A DNA stretch of 64,000 nucleotides, taken from Haliclona indistincta. Its lineage: Eukaryota > Porifera > Demospongiae > Haplosclerida > Chalinidae. The DNA is taken from NCBI GenBank assembly GCA_964017065.1, contig OZ024788.1, positions 10,724,457-10,788,456 of the forward strand. Direction: 5' to 3'. The notes under the pieces were generated by a model. That model saw only the letters and a program-made list of their open reading frames with translations, was not told the origin of the DNA and ran no database searches. The translations under genes were made by a program, and so were the position numbers. Positions within the stretch are counted from its first letter, which is position 1. Every line of letters starts with the position of its first letter. This document shows, piece after piece, positions 1-11,450 of the stretch.

Positions 1-274
1 GAGGAGATGCAATGTAACTCATTGTATTTGAAACACAGTCAAGAATGTTTGTTCATTACCTGAATTACTCTATGAGCAAAAGTGGAAATTGTTTCCAACT
101 TCAAGGACGAGAAAAGTAAAAAGAGCCCACCTTTTATCACAATAACCAAACAACTATCAAATCAACTTTTAATTTTTCTACAAAGCATGAACAAAATTGA
201 TGACATCGTAGTGTTATCTTTTCTAATCGTTTAAAGCACACAGTAATTATATTGAAGTGTCTGGCAGAAGGTAC

Positions 275-1249
275 TCAGCGTACATAGAGCTCAATCAGGA
301 AGATGGGGACACTACCAGGACAACCATCGTTTGATTGACAAGCTCTTAGTTCAATGTCGTCAGTGGTGGTCTCATTGAGTGACTTGGTGAACCATGGCAT
401 GTTGGGGTGAGTACAGCACGTAGCCTCCAAACCAGGACATTGCTGCCCATCCCATAAGACGTCATTAGTCAAGATTAAGTTGATACATGCATTTACAGTT
501 AAAAAAGATTCACAGTAGTAGTCATTTCCAACAAAAGGAGGGACTGATTGAGTACTACCATTGTTGCATGGACAGCTGAAAGACTCAATTTGGTCACTAC
601 GATACCCAGCGGTGTATGACCATATATGCCTACGAGGATTACCACTCATGATAGCCAGACCATCGAAATAAACACCATTAATGTTTGCATTAAAGTTAAT
701 ATATGGTCGAAAAGCATCTGGAGCACTTTGCTGATATCCAAGAACTCTTCCACACACCTTTTGATAGCTGATGATATTATCAACAACTGCAGATACACAA
801 CCAGCTGAACTGTTCACGAACCGACCACAGTACGAAGATCCATCAAACATTGCTTGATCCAGACCTTGAGGGCAGGTAGCTCCAGGCTTGGTCATGTTGA
901 CAAATGCCACTCTTGTCCAGCCACCTTCTCCTCCACAGTTGGTTCCCTCCATGTCACAGTAGACCTGCACTGGTGAGCCATTAGTAGAAGTGATCTGATA
1001 GAAGCCTGAGGGAGCTGATGGGTTTGAATCGCGAATGGACTTGCAGGAAGAGTGATTTGGAAGTTGTTCTTTGGCTTGCTGGAGAGCTTCCATTAGTTGT
1101 TCATCTTGCAGAGGATCATACTGACCACACTGAGAGGATGATGTAGTATAGACAACTGGAGTGAACTCACTCGCTACACCACTTAGCAGGTGATGGTAGT
1201 ATAAAAACAGAAAGACAGCTAGCGTTCTCCACTGATTCATGTTTTTCAT
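275..1249 (-). CDS. Secreted GGGWT/CPC-domain protein, array copy 1 (copy A)
   Basis: Single-exon gene for 324 aa. The start MKNMNQWRT leads a hydrophobic signal peptide (LAVFLFLYYHHLL) and predicts export. Residues about 68-115 resemble the opening of fibrinogen-C/intelectin domains: SCKSI, PSGFYQI, QVYCDMEG, then GGEGGWTRVAF. The rest is not fibrinogen but a Cys-rich block (HIWSYTAGYRS, SCPCNNG, GNDYYCES, VLWDGQQCPG, PWFTKSLNETTTDDIELRAC, final FLIELYVR) of a type I associate with secreted cnidarian and sponge proteins. A lectin or matrix role is only inference. It is almost identical to the gene at 39390-40364, its counterpart in copy B. Here the middle reads ESFLTVNACINLILTND where other array members read ESGxLSxNCNSAIxTND. 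Confidence 0.85.
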   Translation of the reverse strand: MKNMNQWRTLAVFLFLYYHHLLSGVASEFTPVVYTTSSSQCGQYDPLQDEQLMEALQQAKEQLPNHSSCKSIRDSNPSAPSGFYQITSTNGSPVQVYCDMEGTNCGGEGGWTRVAFVNMTKPGATCPQGLDQAMFDGSSYCGRFVNSSAGCVSAVVDNIISYQKVCGRVLGYQQSAPDAFRPYINFNANINGVYFDGLAIMSGNPRRHIWSYTAGYRSDQIESFSCPCNNGSTQSVPPFVGNDYYCESFLTVNACINLILTNDVLWDGQQCPGLEATCCTHPNMPWFTKSLNETTTDDIELRACQSNDGCPGSVPIFLIELYVR

Positions 1250-2842
1250 CTATTGTGGAGAGCTAACGGAAGACAAGGCTACTTCTGTGGGTTGCCAGTG
1301 ATTCAATAAAATATATTATACCTTGTTTGGGATTTGTTATTAATTTATTTGTTATTATACACTTTAGTAAAGTAACAGTATAACTGGTCCACATAATATT
1401 GCCTATTCCACACTTTGCATTCATACAGCAATTGAATGCGTGACAATGACATCACTAAATCGAGAAATCTTGAGCAAGCTGCCAGACCCTACCTGGAGCA
1501 GTCTAGCAGAAGAGGGAGTGGTCTGGGGACGAGACTAGGTTAAGTCTCAATGGTATATCTGACACAACAATCCTTCCGGACACAGTCAAGATTGTCTACC
1601 TATAATGTTGTTGTTATTTATTTTTAAGTGTCAATGATTTTACAATGCTATCATCACATGCTGAGTGAAAGCAACTTTGTTTACTTTGACCTATTAGTTG
1701 TGACAGACATAAACTAATTGTAAGGAAGTGCAGTGTCATGCTGATTGTATTTGACAGGTCAGCGCTACTGTGTTCTCAGCAAATTTTTGAAATGCAAGAC
1801 TCAAAGAAATCCACTATTAATGCTGGTGTCCATCACCAGGATAACATACTGTGTGGGTGTGGTCGGTACCTGATCAGTGTCAATGCTAACACTCTTGAAC
1901 AGCAGTTCATTCGACCGTTGAGCGACAAGAGAGCTGACCACAGAGTGATCGGCTTGGTCATTAGTGATGAGGGGTTGGGTCGAGAGGCTGATACAGCACG
2001 AGGTGAACAGCATTCCAACTGTGCTTTAACTAAATAATTAATTTGAATGACAAGATAATTATTATTACTAGGAGTTACGAATACGCATGAATGCCTCGCG
2101 CTGAGTTTATTAAGTAGTTATAATTGACCAGCTAGCTGGTGGGCTCGACAGCAGACGGCCAGCAGGTACAGATACATGCAGCGAGCTAGCTTCCTGTCTT
2201 CGGCCTCGTGAACTCGTGTCAGACGACCTAAGAGTCAATGCCGGTCTGTGTATTGTCAGTAGTACTGCTGATGGCGTCCCTTGCTTCTTTTGTGCCGTTA
2301 GACTCAGGCCGCTGCTCATGCAGGCTCTGTTTTCTCTTCCCGAGCTGAGCTAGCCACTTGGCTCTGTCAGGAGTAGACTCTGGGATCTAATCCGCCATGG
2401 TCTCAGCCCACCGTTAAGTTCTTATCTCATACTGACGCAACCGGGTCCAGCGCCGGATCCCGTGACCCCGCAGTATAATACGTAGTATGAGCCCTCGCCG
2501 TAACCCTGATTAGCATTCCTAAGCGTGACATCTAATATTACATACATACATACATATTAACATTGCTGAGAAAACGCACGACGCTCCAGTCCCCCGCACA
2601 CCGTCGCGATTATTTGCCTCGCGCTAAGGCGTTCGGCAATTATCGGGTTTAGTAGTGAGCTTTATTGCCTCAGCAACAATGAAACAAGGAAACAATTAAT
2701 CGTTTTAACTAAATCATTGTTTCATATGCTGCGAAAATAAAGCTCACTACTAAACCCGATAATATCTACTCGACGCAGCAACGTCCTATATCAACAAAAC
2801 AAGTCAAATGACAAAGCAGCCCTTATTAATATGGTGTTCCCC
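1250..2842. other. Array spacer with copy-A insertion and small MITE
   Basis: No convincing gene. Bases 1250-2040 match 40365-41155 in copy B. A minus-strand frame at 1801-2013 is open in both copies, while the overlapping plus-strand frame is broken in copy B by TGA, so if anything is coding here it is the minus frame; I do not recognise it. Bases about 2053-2639 are absent from copy B and carry GCCTCGCGCT near both ends, so they look inserted. A short inverted repeat at 2640-2762 is also in copy B (41174-41286). Confidence 0.5.
2640..2762. repeat. Short inverted-repeat element (MITE-like)
   Basis: The left end TTATCGGGTTTAGTAGTGAG is answered by its reverse complement at the right end (CTCACTACTAAACCCGATAA). 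The copy-B equivalent at 41174-41286 has diverged but still folds, so insertion preceded the split of the copies. Confidence 0.75.
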
Positions 2843-3278
2843 TGTTGAACTGCTATTATTCCATCTATGGTAAGGATGCAGACATCAATTCTGCTTACCT
2901 GGACGGCATATTCATGGCATGCCTCGTAAACACATCTGGTCCTATGCTGCTGGCTTAGCCACAGACCATGTTGATGAGCATTCCTGCCCTTGCAATGGCG
3001 GTCCAGATAATGTACCAACCCTTGTCAGAAGGAACTGGTACTGTGACAGTGGTATTCCAACTGATCAAATAATGCATGAGTTCTTTCCCACTAATGTTCT
3101 CTGGGATAGTATGAATTGCACTCAACTGGAGCCGCCCTGATGCACGTCACCATGGCTGCCATATTTCCATGCTAAAATCACAAGAGTAACCACAGACCCA
3201 ATAGAGCTGAGGACATGTCATGACCAGGGGTGTGATGATGAGAACATACCATTCGAGCATGAAAGCCAAGTAAACTAG
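2843..3278 (+). pseudogene. Broken GGGWT/CPC-type C-terminal fragment (copy A)
   Basis: On the plus strand, opposite to the main array, this encodes a divergent relative of the C-terminal half: AYLDGIF, MPRKHIWSYAAGLATD, HSCPCNGG, NWYCDSG, VLWDSMNC, PIELRTC. Compared with the open copy at 41382-41822 it has lost 7 bp near 2914 (frameshift) and has TGA at 3138-3140 where copy B has TGC (Cys). No N-terminal GGGWT half or signal peptide is seen upstream, so even the open copy looks like a fragment. Two independent lesions support the pseudogene call. Confidence 0.75.
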
Positions 3279-3992
3279 ATTCTCTTGTCATTGTCATGGT
3301 TTTTTTGCAATTATCATGTAAGTTTATTGGAGGGCTAAGCGTTTGGGTTTGACGGTCGATATATGTGTGCTAGCAAAAAAGGCTGTTTATTGTCTTACCA
3401 CTCCCTCCCTAGCTCCCCAACACTTGGTCTTGCAATTATTGATACTAAAAAAAACACCAACAAAGTTGGGAGAGCTTTGTGTCGAGTTTTGTGTATACCT
3501 GCATGTATGCATGTAAATCTTTAAAAGGGTTCTTTGTTTGACGATGCAGAGTGCTGCACAGACTATTTGCCTGATTATTTATGAATGATTGGGTTGTCAT
3601 TTGATTTTTTGTAGTTAAATATTCCAACACATGATCAAAACGTATAGGACAGTACAGTACCAAAGTCTACAACTTCAGTCTGGATTCCACTTTTTAAAAC
3701 ATTGTGCTCCCTAGACATCACAGTACAACTATACATGAGTTGTAGTGCACGGTTGCTATGGGTAAGGTGATGCAAAAACGTGGTTCATATGAATCACATC
3801 ACAGACTGCACCTGTTCTTACCGACTGATAGTACATGTACTGGTATGTTATTGAGCACAGATGGGACTTGTCCTTGTCACAACTAGCCACAAAACAATTT
3901 TATATTTTTCTATAAAGCATGTACAAAATTGATACCGTAGTGTTCTCTTTCCAATCACTTAAAGCACACAGTAATTATATGGCAGAAGGTAC
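3279..3992. other. Array spacer
   Basis: No gene seen. The block beginning GGGCTAAGCGTTTGGGTTTG near 3340 recurs at about 35830 and 41873, and the ACTTCAGTC block near 3670 recurs near 37210 and 42190. These are spacer parts of the tandem unit carried along with the GGGWT genes. Confidence 0.55.
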
Positions 3993-5006
3993 TCAGCGTA
4001 CATATAACTCAATCAGGAAGATGGGGACACTACCCGGACAACCACTGTTTGATTGACAAGCTCTTAGTTCAATGTCGTCAGTGGTGGTCTCATTGAGTGT
4101 CTTGGTGAACCACGGCATGTTGGAGAGATTACAGCAGGGAGCCTCCACACCAGGACATTGCTGCCCATCCCATAGTGGATCATTAGTAACAATAGCACTG
4201 TTACAATTGCTTGATAAAATACCAGATTCACAGTAGTAGTCATTTCCTACAAAGGACGGAATTACTGATTGAGTGTTACCATTGTTGCATGGACAGCTGT
4301 CAGACTCAATTCGGTCACTACGAAAACCAGCGGTGTATGTCCATATATGCCTACGAGGATTAAAACTCATGATAGCCAGACCATCAAAATAGACTCCACT
4401 AATGTTCGCATTAAAGTTAATATATGATCGAAAGGCATTCGGACCATTTTGCTGATATCCAAGAACTCTGCCACACACCTTTTGATAGCTGATGATATTA
4501 TCAACAACTGCAGACACACAACCAGCTGAACTGTTCACGAACCGACCACAGTACGAAGATCCATCAAACATTTTTTGATCAAGACCTTGAGGGCAGGTAG
4601 CTCCAGGCTTGGTCATGTTGACAAATGCCACTCTTGTCCAGCCACCTTCTCCTCCACAGTTGGTTCCCTCCATGTCACAGTAGACCTGCACTAGTGAGCC
4701 ATTAGTAGAAGTGATCTGATAGAAGCCTGAGGGAGCTGATGGGTTAGAATTGCGAATGGACTTGCAGGAAGAGTCATTTATCATTAAACTTGGTTGTTTT
4801 GGAAGTTGTTCTTTGGCTTGCTGGAGAGCCTCCATTAGTTGTTCATCTTGCAGAGGATCATGCTGATCACACTGAGAGGATGATGTAGTATAGACAACTG
4901 GAGCTGTTACAACTGGAGTGAACTCACTCGCTACACCACTTAGCAGGTGATGGTAGTATAAGAACAGAAAGACTGCTAACGTTCTCCACTGATTCATGTT
5001 CTTCAT
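3993..5006 (-). CDS. Secreted GGGWT/CPC-domain protein, array copy 2 (copy A)
   Basis: Single exon, 337 aa from the ATG of MKNMNQWRT; the frame stays open further upstream only through a TTG, so the ATG is preferred. Signal peptide, GGEGGWTRVAF motif and Cys-rich C-terminal half are as in the gene at 275-1249. It belongs to a longer subtype: an extra VVTAPV after the signal peptide, QPSLMINDSS before SCKSI, and QSVIPSFVGNDYYCESG in place of QSVPPFVGND. Its closest match is the gene at 37621-38634. A spacer shared with 38635-39389 separates it from the next gene, so gene plus spacer is the repeating unit. Confidence 0.85.
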   Translation of the reverse strand: MKNMNQWRTLAVFLFLYYHHLLSGVASEFTPVVTAPVVYTTSSSQCDQHDPLQDEQLMEALQQAKEQLPKQPSLMINDSSCKSIRNSNPSAPSGFYQITSTNGSLVQVYCDMEGTNCGGEGGWTRVAFVNMTKPGATCPQGLDQKMFDGSSYCGRFVNSSAGCVSAVVDNIISYQKVCGRVLGYQQNGPNAFRSYINFNANISGVYFDGLAIMSFNPRRHIWTYTAGFRSDRIESDSCPCNNGNTQSVIPSFVGNDYYCESGILSSNCNSAIVTNDPLWDGQQCPGVEAPCCNLSNMPWFTKTLNETTTDDIELRACQSNSGCPGSVPIFLIELYVR

Positions 5007-5770
5007 CTTCTGCAGAGAGCCTGGGGACAAGGCAACTTCTGTGGATTGCCAGAGGAACTGTTACAACTTGTCATGATAACATGTTATCATAATTTTATCA
5101 TAACATGTTATATCCTGTTGTGTGGGGTGTTCCAGATCGAGGTGATCTATAACTTTTCGAGTGCTATAGTTCATGCGACCACAGACATTAGCGTATAGAC
5201 AACTTGTCTGCATATTTCATCCATTATTATAGCAATTGTGCGTGTGACAACGAAAATCTTGAGCAAGCCAGACCCTACCTGGAGCAGTCGGGAGTGGTCT
5301 GTGGACAACACTCACTCCTTTCCTTTCTTTTTCCTTCAGGTCACAGTCAAGATTGTCTACCTGTTGTTGTTGCTTATTTAGTGTTAATGTTTTTACAATG
5401 TTATCATAACATGTTAACAGCATCTTTTGTTTACTTTGACCTATTAGTTGTGACAGACATAAACTGATTGTGAGGAGATGCAATGTAACTCATTGTATTT
5501 GACAGGTGAACCACAGTCAAGAATGATTGTTCATTACCTGAATTACTCTATCGAGCAAAGGTGGGATTTGTTTCTCGGTGGAAATTGTTTCCAACTTCAA
5601 GGACGAGAAAAGTAAAAAGAGCCCACCTTTTATCACAATAACCTAACAACTATCAAATCAACTTTTAATTTTTCTACAAACCATGTACAAAATTGATGAA
5701 ATCGTAGTGTTATCTTTTCTAATCGTTTAAAGCACACAGTAATTATATTGAAGTGTCTGGCAGAAGGTAC
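5007..5770. other. Array spacer
   Basis: Nearly identical to 38635-39389. It includes repeated AACATGTTAT-type palindromic tracts near 5075-5115 and small open frames on both strands without recognisable product. The left edge of the window (1-274) is the end of another copy of this spacer. Confidence 0.6.
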
Positions 5771-6757
5771 TCAGCGTACATAGAGCTCAATCAGGAAGAT
5801 GGGGACACTACCTGGACAACTATTGTTTGATTGACAAGCTCTTAGTTCAATGTCGTCAGTGGTGGTCTCATTGAGTGTCTTGGTGAACCACGGCATGTTG
5901 GGGAGATTACAGCAGGGAGCCTCTACACTTGGACATTGCTGCCCATCCCATAGTGGATCATTAGTAAAGATAGCGCTGTTACAATTGGTTGACAAATATC
6001 CAGATTCACAGTAGTAGTCATTTCCAACAAAAGGAGGGACTGATTGAGTGTTACCATTGTTGCATGGACAGCTGTCAGGCAAAGTTCCAGCACTACGATA
6101 CCCAGCGGTGTATGTCCATATATGCTTACGAGGATTACCACTCATGATAGCCAGACCATCAAAATAAACACCGTTAATGTTCGCATTAAAGTTACTATAT
6201 GATCGAAAAGCATCTGGACCACCTTGCTGATATCCAAGAACTCTTCCACACACCTTTTGATAGCTGATGATATTATCAACAACTGCAGATACACAACCAG
6301 CTGTATTGCTCGCAAATCGACCACAGTACGAAGATCCATCAAACAATGCTTGATCCAGACCTTGAGGGCAGGTTGCTCCAGACTTGGTCATGTCGACAAA
6401 TGCCACTCTTGTCCAGCCACCTTCTCCTCCACAGTTGGTTCCCTCCATGTCACAGTAGACCTGCACTAGTGAGCCATTAGTAGAAGTGATCTGATAGTAG
6501 CCTGAGGGAGCTGATGGGTTAGAATCGCGAATGGACTTGCAGGAAGAGTGATTTATCGTTAAACTTGGTTGATTTGGAAGTTGTTCTTTGGCTTGCTGGA
6601 GAGCTTCCATCAGTTGTTCATCTTGCAGAGGATCATACTGACCACACTGAGAGGATGATGTAGTGTGGACAACTGGAGTGAACTCACTCGCTACACCACT
6701 TAGCAGATGATGGTAGTATAAAAACAGAAAGACAGCTAGCGTTCTCCACTGATTCAT
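5771..6757 (-). CDS. Secreted GGGWT/CPC-domain protein, array copy 3 (copy A)
   Basis: Single exon, 328 aa from ATG at 6757 (MNQWRTLAVFLFLYYHH). One A is missing just upstream relative to its paralogues, so the first ATG of MKNMNQ is out of frame and translation should start at the second; the signal peptide is kept. GGEGGWTRVAF, SCPCNNG, GNDYYCESG, DPLWDGQQCP, PWFTKTLNETTTDDIEL and the terminal FLIELYVR are intact. Distinctive residues include VVHTTSSSQ, RFASNTAGC and RSAGTLPDSCPC. Its counterpart in copy B is the frameshifted mosaic at 42589-43570. Confidence 0.82.
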   Translation of the reverse strand: MNQWRTLAVFLFLYYHHLLSGVASEFTPVVHTTSSSQCGQYDPLQDEQLMEALQQAKEQLPNQPSLTINHSSCKSIRDSNPSAPSGYYQITSTNGSLVQVYCDMEGTNCGGEGGWTRVAFVDMTKSGATCPQGLDQALFDGSSYCGRFASNTAGCVSAVVDNIISYQKVCGRVLGYQQGGPDAFRSYSNFNANINGVYFDGLAIMSGNPRKHIWTYTAGYRSAGTLPDSCPCNNGNTQSVPPFVGNDYYCESGYLSTNCNSAIFTNDPLWDGQQCPSVEAPCCNLPNMPWFTKTLNETTTDDIELRACQSNNSCPGSVPIFLIELYVR

Positions 6758-7409
6758 GTTTTCATCTATTGTGGAGAGCTCACGGAAGACAAGGCTACTT
6801 CTGTTGGTTGCCAGTGGTTCAATAAAATATATTATACCTTGTTTGGGATTTGTTATTGAATTATTTGTTATCATACACTTTAGTAAAGTAACAGTATAAT
6901 TATAGAGAATTAGTCCACATAATATTGCCTATTCTACACTTTGCATTCATATAGCAATTGAATGCGTGACAATGACATCACTAAATTGAGAGATCTTGAG
7001 CAAGCTGCCAGACCCTACCTAGCAGAAGAGGGAGTGGTCTAGACGAGAGTAGGTTAAGTCTCAATGGTATATCTGACATTGTATAGAGGATGGCTACACT
7101 GGTTATTCAATCCTTCTGGTCACAGTCAAGATAGTCTACCTATAATGTTGTTGTTATTTATTTTTAAGTATCAATGATTTTACAATGCTATCATCACATG
7201 CTGAGTGAAAGCAACTTTGTTTATTTTGACCTATTAGTTGTGACAGACATAAACTGATTGTAAGGAAGTGCAATGTCAGCTCATTGTATTTGACAGTGAA
7301 CCACTGTCAAGAATGACTTTTCATTGCTGCTAGGCAGGGGTGACCGTGATTTAGAAGCTAAGCCCACTAACTTAGCTGACATCACTTGCTCGCCATCATA
7401 AATTAAGAT

Positions 7410-7721
7410 ATGGAGACTCTCAAGGACGCATTTTATAACTTGGCTGTCTTGTTTCTCAAAGTTTCAGCCGATCAGTTTATTTTTTCTGAGCTCAAAGATA
7501 CCTTTGATACAGCCGACAGATGTTTCTAAAAAACTGAAATCGCTGCCAAAACAAATTTTTCACTTTCTTACAATAAACCTCCTCTGAGGGAAACAATGAC
7601 TACCAAACCTGCAGATAATTTTATGAATGTGTACAAATCTGGGGTAGAGTTGAATAAGCATCAATTGTTGGCAGAAGCAAATATTCTACGAAAAAAAGTA
7701 CGTGGATTTTGGGACTGGTAG
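7410..7721 (+). pseudogene. Decayed single-exon ORF of unknown family
   Basis: From ATG at 7410 one frame reads 104 codons to TAG at 7721 with a single TAA about 39 codons in. Both halves look protein-like (METLKDAFYNLAVLF; later NFMNVYKSGVELNKHQLLAE). The copy-B equivalent near 44212-44515 shares that TAA and has extra indels, so it was already non-functional before the copies separated. I do not recognise the protein. Confidence 0.45.
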
Positions 7722-8060
7722 CATCCGTCACACATTTACGCATATCCGTCCGTATATTTTCACATAATGGCGCTTTGTTAGTAAATTAGTTTAAGCTCCC
7801 TGGTCAGCCTGAGCTGCCTTTTCTATACAAAAACAAGCCCATAAAATCTTAGTTCAACAGAATTCAACAATACTGAGGTCTTGTTAGTACGTATCACAAC
7901 AGTTAATGTCCCCAAGTGACCAATGTCATCGTAACAAAACGCTTACGTAATGGTTATATTAGTTGCATAGCAACCCATGACAACAGCTATAGTAAACATT
8001 TAGAGGTTAAAATTAGTATATAGCTTTAAATATCTGATCAAAATTGACTCAGCAGCTCAC
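7722..8060. other. HUS1 intron 4 (near end)
   Basis: No coding signal. It matches copy B except at the ATGGCGC site near 7768, where copy B carries a 601-bp transposon (44565-45165). Confidence 0.6.
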
Positions 8061-10121
8061 ACTAATATCAGGCATGTTAGGTTCCTGGTAGTCACTCCAG
8101 AGTCTAGACGGGACCACACTGACTGGTATATCATGTAGCACATTACGAACAGCTCCAGTATAAGTGGGCTGTATATGGAGAGAGAATACGTAATGTATAA
8201 CAAAGTGTTTGTACTCAATGTAATGACAAGAGTATAATAATTATGAAGCGTGTTGAACCTCGAACATCCGCGTAGAAACAGTTACACTGTGTACAAAGTA
8301 ACGTGACTTCCGGTGAGGTCGTACGGAGAAAAACCGTAAGACTACGAGTGGAGACCATGTGGCGATTATAAGATTATGAGCGGAGACTACAAGATTTATA
8401 AACTCTGATATTCAGTGTAAGTGTTAAAAGTCCACATATTCATAATTAAGGACACTACTGAACTGTTATTGGTAGTCTAAGCTCCATAGTTGCAAAGAAT
8501 CGTGGGTGATATTTGGAATCAACGCTTGAAGAAACGACATTTCATGCTCGCTCATTGCAATTAGATTTTGCTCTGGTCCAGCATAGCCGGTGCCTATGGT
8601 GGACCATGGCGCAGGCTCACTGGGTGAGTTGTTTAGTCGAATTTGTTCAACCAGATCATAATCAATGTGACAAGAATGATAATACTATACAATTAACCCT
8701 TACAATACATGGTTGGTGTGCCTAACAACCATGAGTAAAACATTAACAGTGGGTTATTAGTGAAAAATAATTAGTGAAAAAGAACCAACAAGATAGGAAG
8801 AGAGACAGAGAGAGAGAATATAAGGAAGAGAGGATGGAGGGAGGGAGAAAGAGATGGAGATGCGGAAGGAGACTGGGAGGAAGGATGGAAAAGAGAGAGA
8901 GGGAGAAAGAATAGGAGAGGCAGAAAGAAAGGAGGGAGTAGAGAGAGGGAGAAACAGATGGAGCGGCAGAAAGAGACAGGGAGGAAGAATGGAAGAGAGA
9001 GAGGGAGAAAGAGATGGAGAGGCAGAAAGAGACAGGGAGAAAGGAGGGAATAGAGAAAAGAAGGAGACAGTTTTACCTGTACAATATCCAATGTGAGAAA
9101 GGCCCCTTGTTTCTTGGATAGTTTGATCTTGAGCATCTGTGCATTGTGAGCACTCTTGAAACCTCGTGCTAGTTGCTCCATGTTTAGTTCAAGATATATC
9201 TCATTTGATTCATCTCTACTCTCGATACGATATTCATCGAAAAAATTCTCCTGCAGCAATAACAGATTGACAAAGACAGGACAAAGATAATAATTTTTTA
9301 TTAAATTTTTGGTACAGTGGAATCCCTTGCTTGGCGGCCACACACTATAATGTGGACACTCACTTGTATTTGTATATTTAACAGCCCCTGAAATCAGAAT
9401 ACACTAGTGGGTCCAGATTACTTGACACTTTACAACTGAGAAGGTGCGCACCCATGCACAGACTCGAGGCTCTGTAGCACTCAACAGCAAACAAAATTTC
9501 AAAAATCCTCTGAACGTTGTGTATAGATGCTTAAAATGGCGGCGCTGGAGTTGTTACGATATTTTAAAGCATGTGCAAAAGTGACGCACCAAACCGAGTT
9601 GCTGTATTAAATCCACTATACTGTACACAATGCCGTTCATCATCAGAAAATGCCGTTCTTTTGTACAAAAGTTTGTGCGATCGTCAACGTAAAATAATAA
9701 TGAGGACCAGCAACCTTAACAGAAAGTCACCATTCTACTTAATTTTTGACAAAACAGCGAAAAGCCCATAAAGGTATTACACATGTGCTAGAGTTGCTAA
9801 GACTGGTACCTGTGCTAGCTCACACCAGATGTTCATTCCCAGACTGCCCTGAGCGGCTAGCACGAAGCAGACCTTATCAGCCGTCAACTTGAGCACACAT
9901 GTCTTGATGTTCTTAGCCAATGATGATACTATATCTGTGAGGCAGTGACAGAGGGAAAAAAACATGATAGTTATAGACTGATGAAGAGAAACCTGATGAT
10001 AAATGGTTTATCTAAGCCTATTTCAGAACATTAAAGAAAACATCAGAAAGGGAAGAGCTTATTTCTTACTAGACAGCCTAGTGATGCAGGACAAGTCGAG
10101 CAGTTTAGCTCTGAAACGCAT
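8061..10121 (-). CDS. HUS1: HUS1 checkpoint clamp subunit, exons 1-4 (copy A, partial)
   Basis: Four exons read as animal HUS1: 10070-10121, 9810-9934, 9077-9250 and 8061-8168. Exon 1 starts MRFRAKLLDLSCITRLS; exon 2 has KTCVLKLTADKVCFVLAAQ and IWCELAQ; exon 3 opens ENFFDEYRIE and contains NEIYLELNMEQLARGFKSA; exon 4 has HDIPVSVVPSRLW and QEPNMPDIS. Phases agree (1, 0, 0) and all sites are GT-AG, giving 153 codons, about the first half of the ~280-residue protein. HUS1 joins RAD9 and RAD1 in the 9-1-1 DNA-damage clamp in the nucleus. Exons 5 onward are not on the left within the window; by analogy with copy B they should lie beyond the secreted-protein array, off the left edge. The start codon faces the CDK-like exon across a short shared promoter. 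Confidence 0.88.
8785..9070. repeat. GA-rich low-complexity tract in HUS1 intron 3
   Basis: Imperfect GAGAGAGGGAGAAAGA-type repeats (CT-rich on the HUS1 sense strand). The same tract is at about 46190-46470 in copy B. Open frames across it are compositional artefacts, apart from the real exon-3 segment beginning at 9077. Confidence 0.85.
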
Positions 10122-10717
<596 letters not shown>

Positions 10718-11261
10718 TGACAGCTGTATTGTTTGGGCATGATAGGGCGGCACCATGAGCTTATGATAATTTTCTTGCTGTGAGCCGTACGGCAGGCGCA
10801 TAAACATATTCCTCGATCGTGCAGTACCGCCAAGAATTATGTTCTGAATCCCATGAGGTAATGAGGGCTTAGAATCGCCATAGCGACCCCTGGGACAGAC
10901 AGCTTTACTTCCTCTCTGAAGAATACTCCTCATATTTCAGGGGAAGAGTAGAGTATGCTCCTTAGAATTATAGCAATGGTAGGCATGACGCTATGAGAGG
11001 TTTGACAATATTATAGAGCTAGAGAAAGTAGCTCAATTGCATGATGCTGTGACAGGTCTGCCTGCTAAATGACAATCCGATTTCTGTATCATGCGAACGT
11101 TGTTTTTGAACATAGTTGAAAAGTGTTAAGGAATTTTCATGAGCATAATAATATGTACACTGTATATGACTGAATGCATGTGTGTGAATGAATCACAGCC
11201 ATGTGGTTTTCTTATGTAACTTATGAAACACCAAACAGTGCAAAGTTCATGTGCCTTCCTT

Positions 11262-11449
11262 TCTCCCCCCCCTCTCTCCCTATTTCTCTCTCTCACTCAC
11301 TCACTCACTCACTCTACCTCCCTCCCTCTCTACCTATTTCTCTGTCACTCTCTTCATCTCTCCCTCTTTACCTATTTCTCTGTCACTCACTCTCACTCCC
11401 TCTCTCCTGCCATCTCTCTCCCTCCTTCCTTCCCTCCCTCCCTCCCTCA
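11262..11449 (+). repeat. Pyrimidine-rich intron tract before the glycosyltransferase exon
   Basis: CTCC/CTCA repeats run up to the CAG acceptor at 11450. Because the tract lacks stop codons on the plus strand, all three frames read through it as Ser/Leu/Pro-rich peptides; I treat it as intron, not as an N-terminal signal anchor. The copy-B tract (48741-48954) differs in repeat number. Confidence 0.75.
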
Positions 11450-11450
11450 G

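Noticed and set aside
1738..2037. Plus-strand 99-aa ORF
   Set aside because: Stopped by TGA in copy B and starts in a region without gene signals.
5204..5483. Small ORFs on both strands repeated at 38699-39087
   Set aside because: Conserved only because the spacer is duplicated; frames on both strands, no signal peptide or domain, and not needed to explain the repeat.
8771..9343. Minus-strand 190-aa ORF as one protein
   Set aside because: Only 9077-9250 is coding (HUS1 exon 3); the rest reads through the CT-rich intron and the intron before it.
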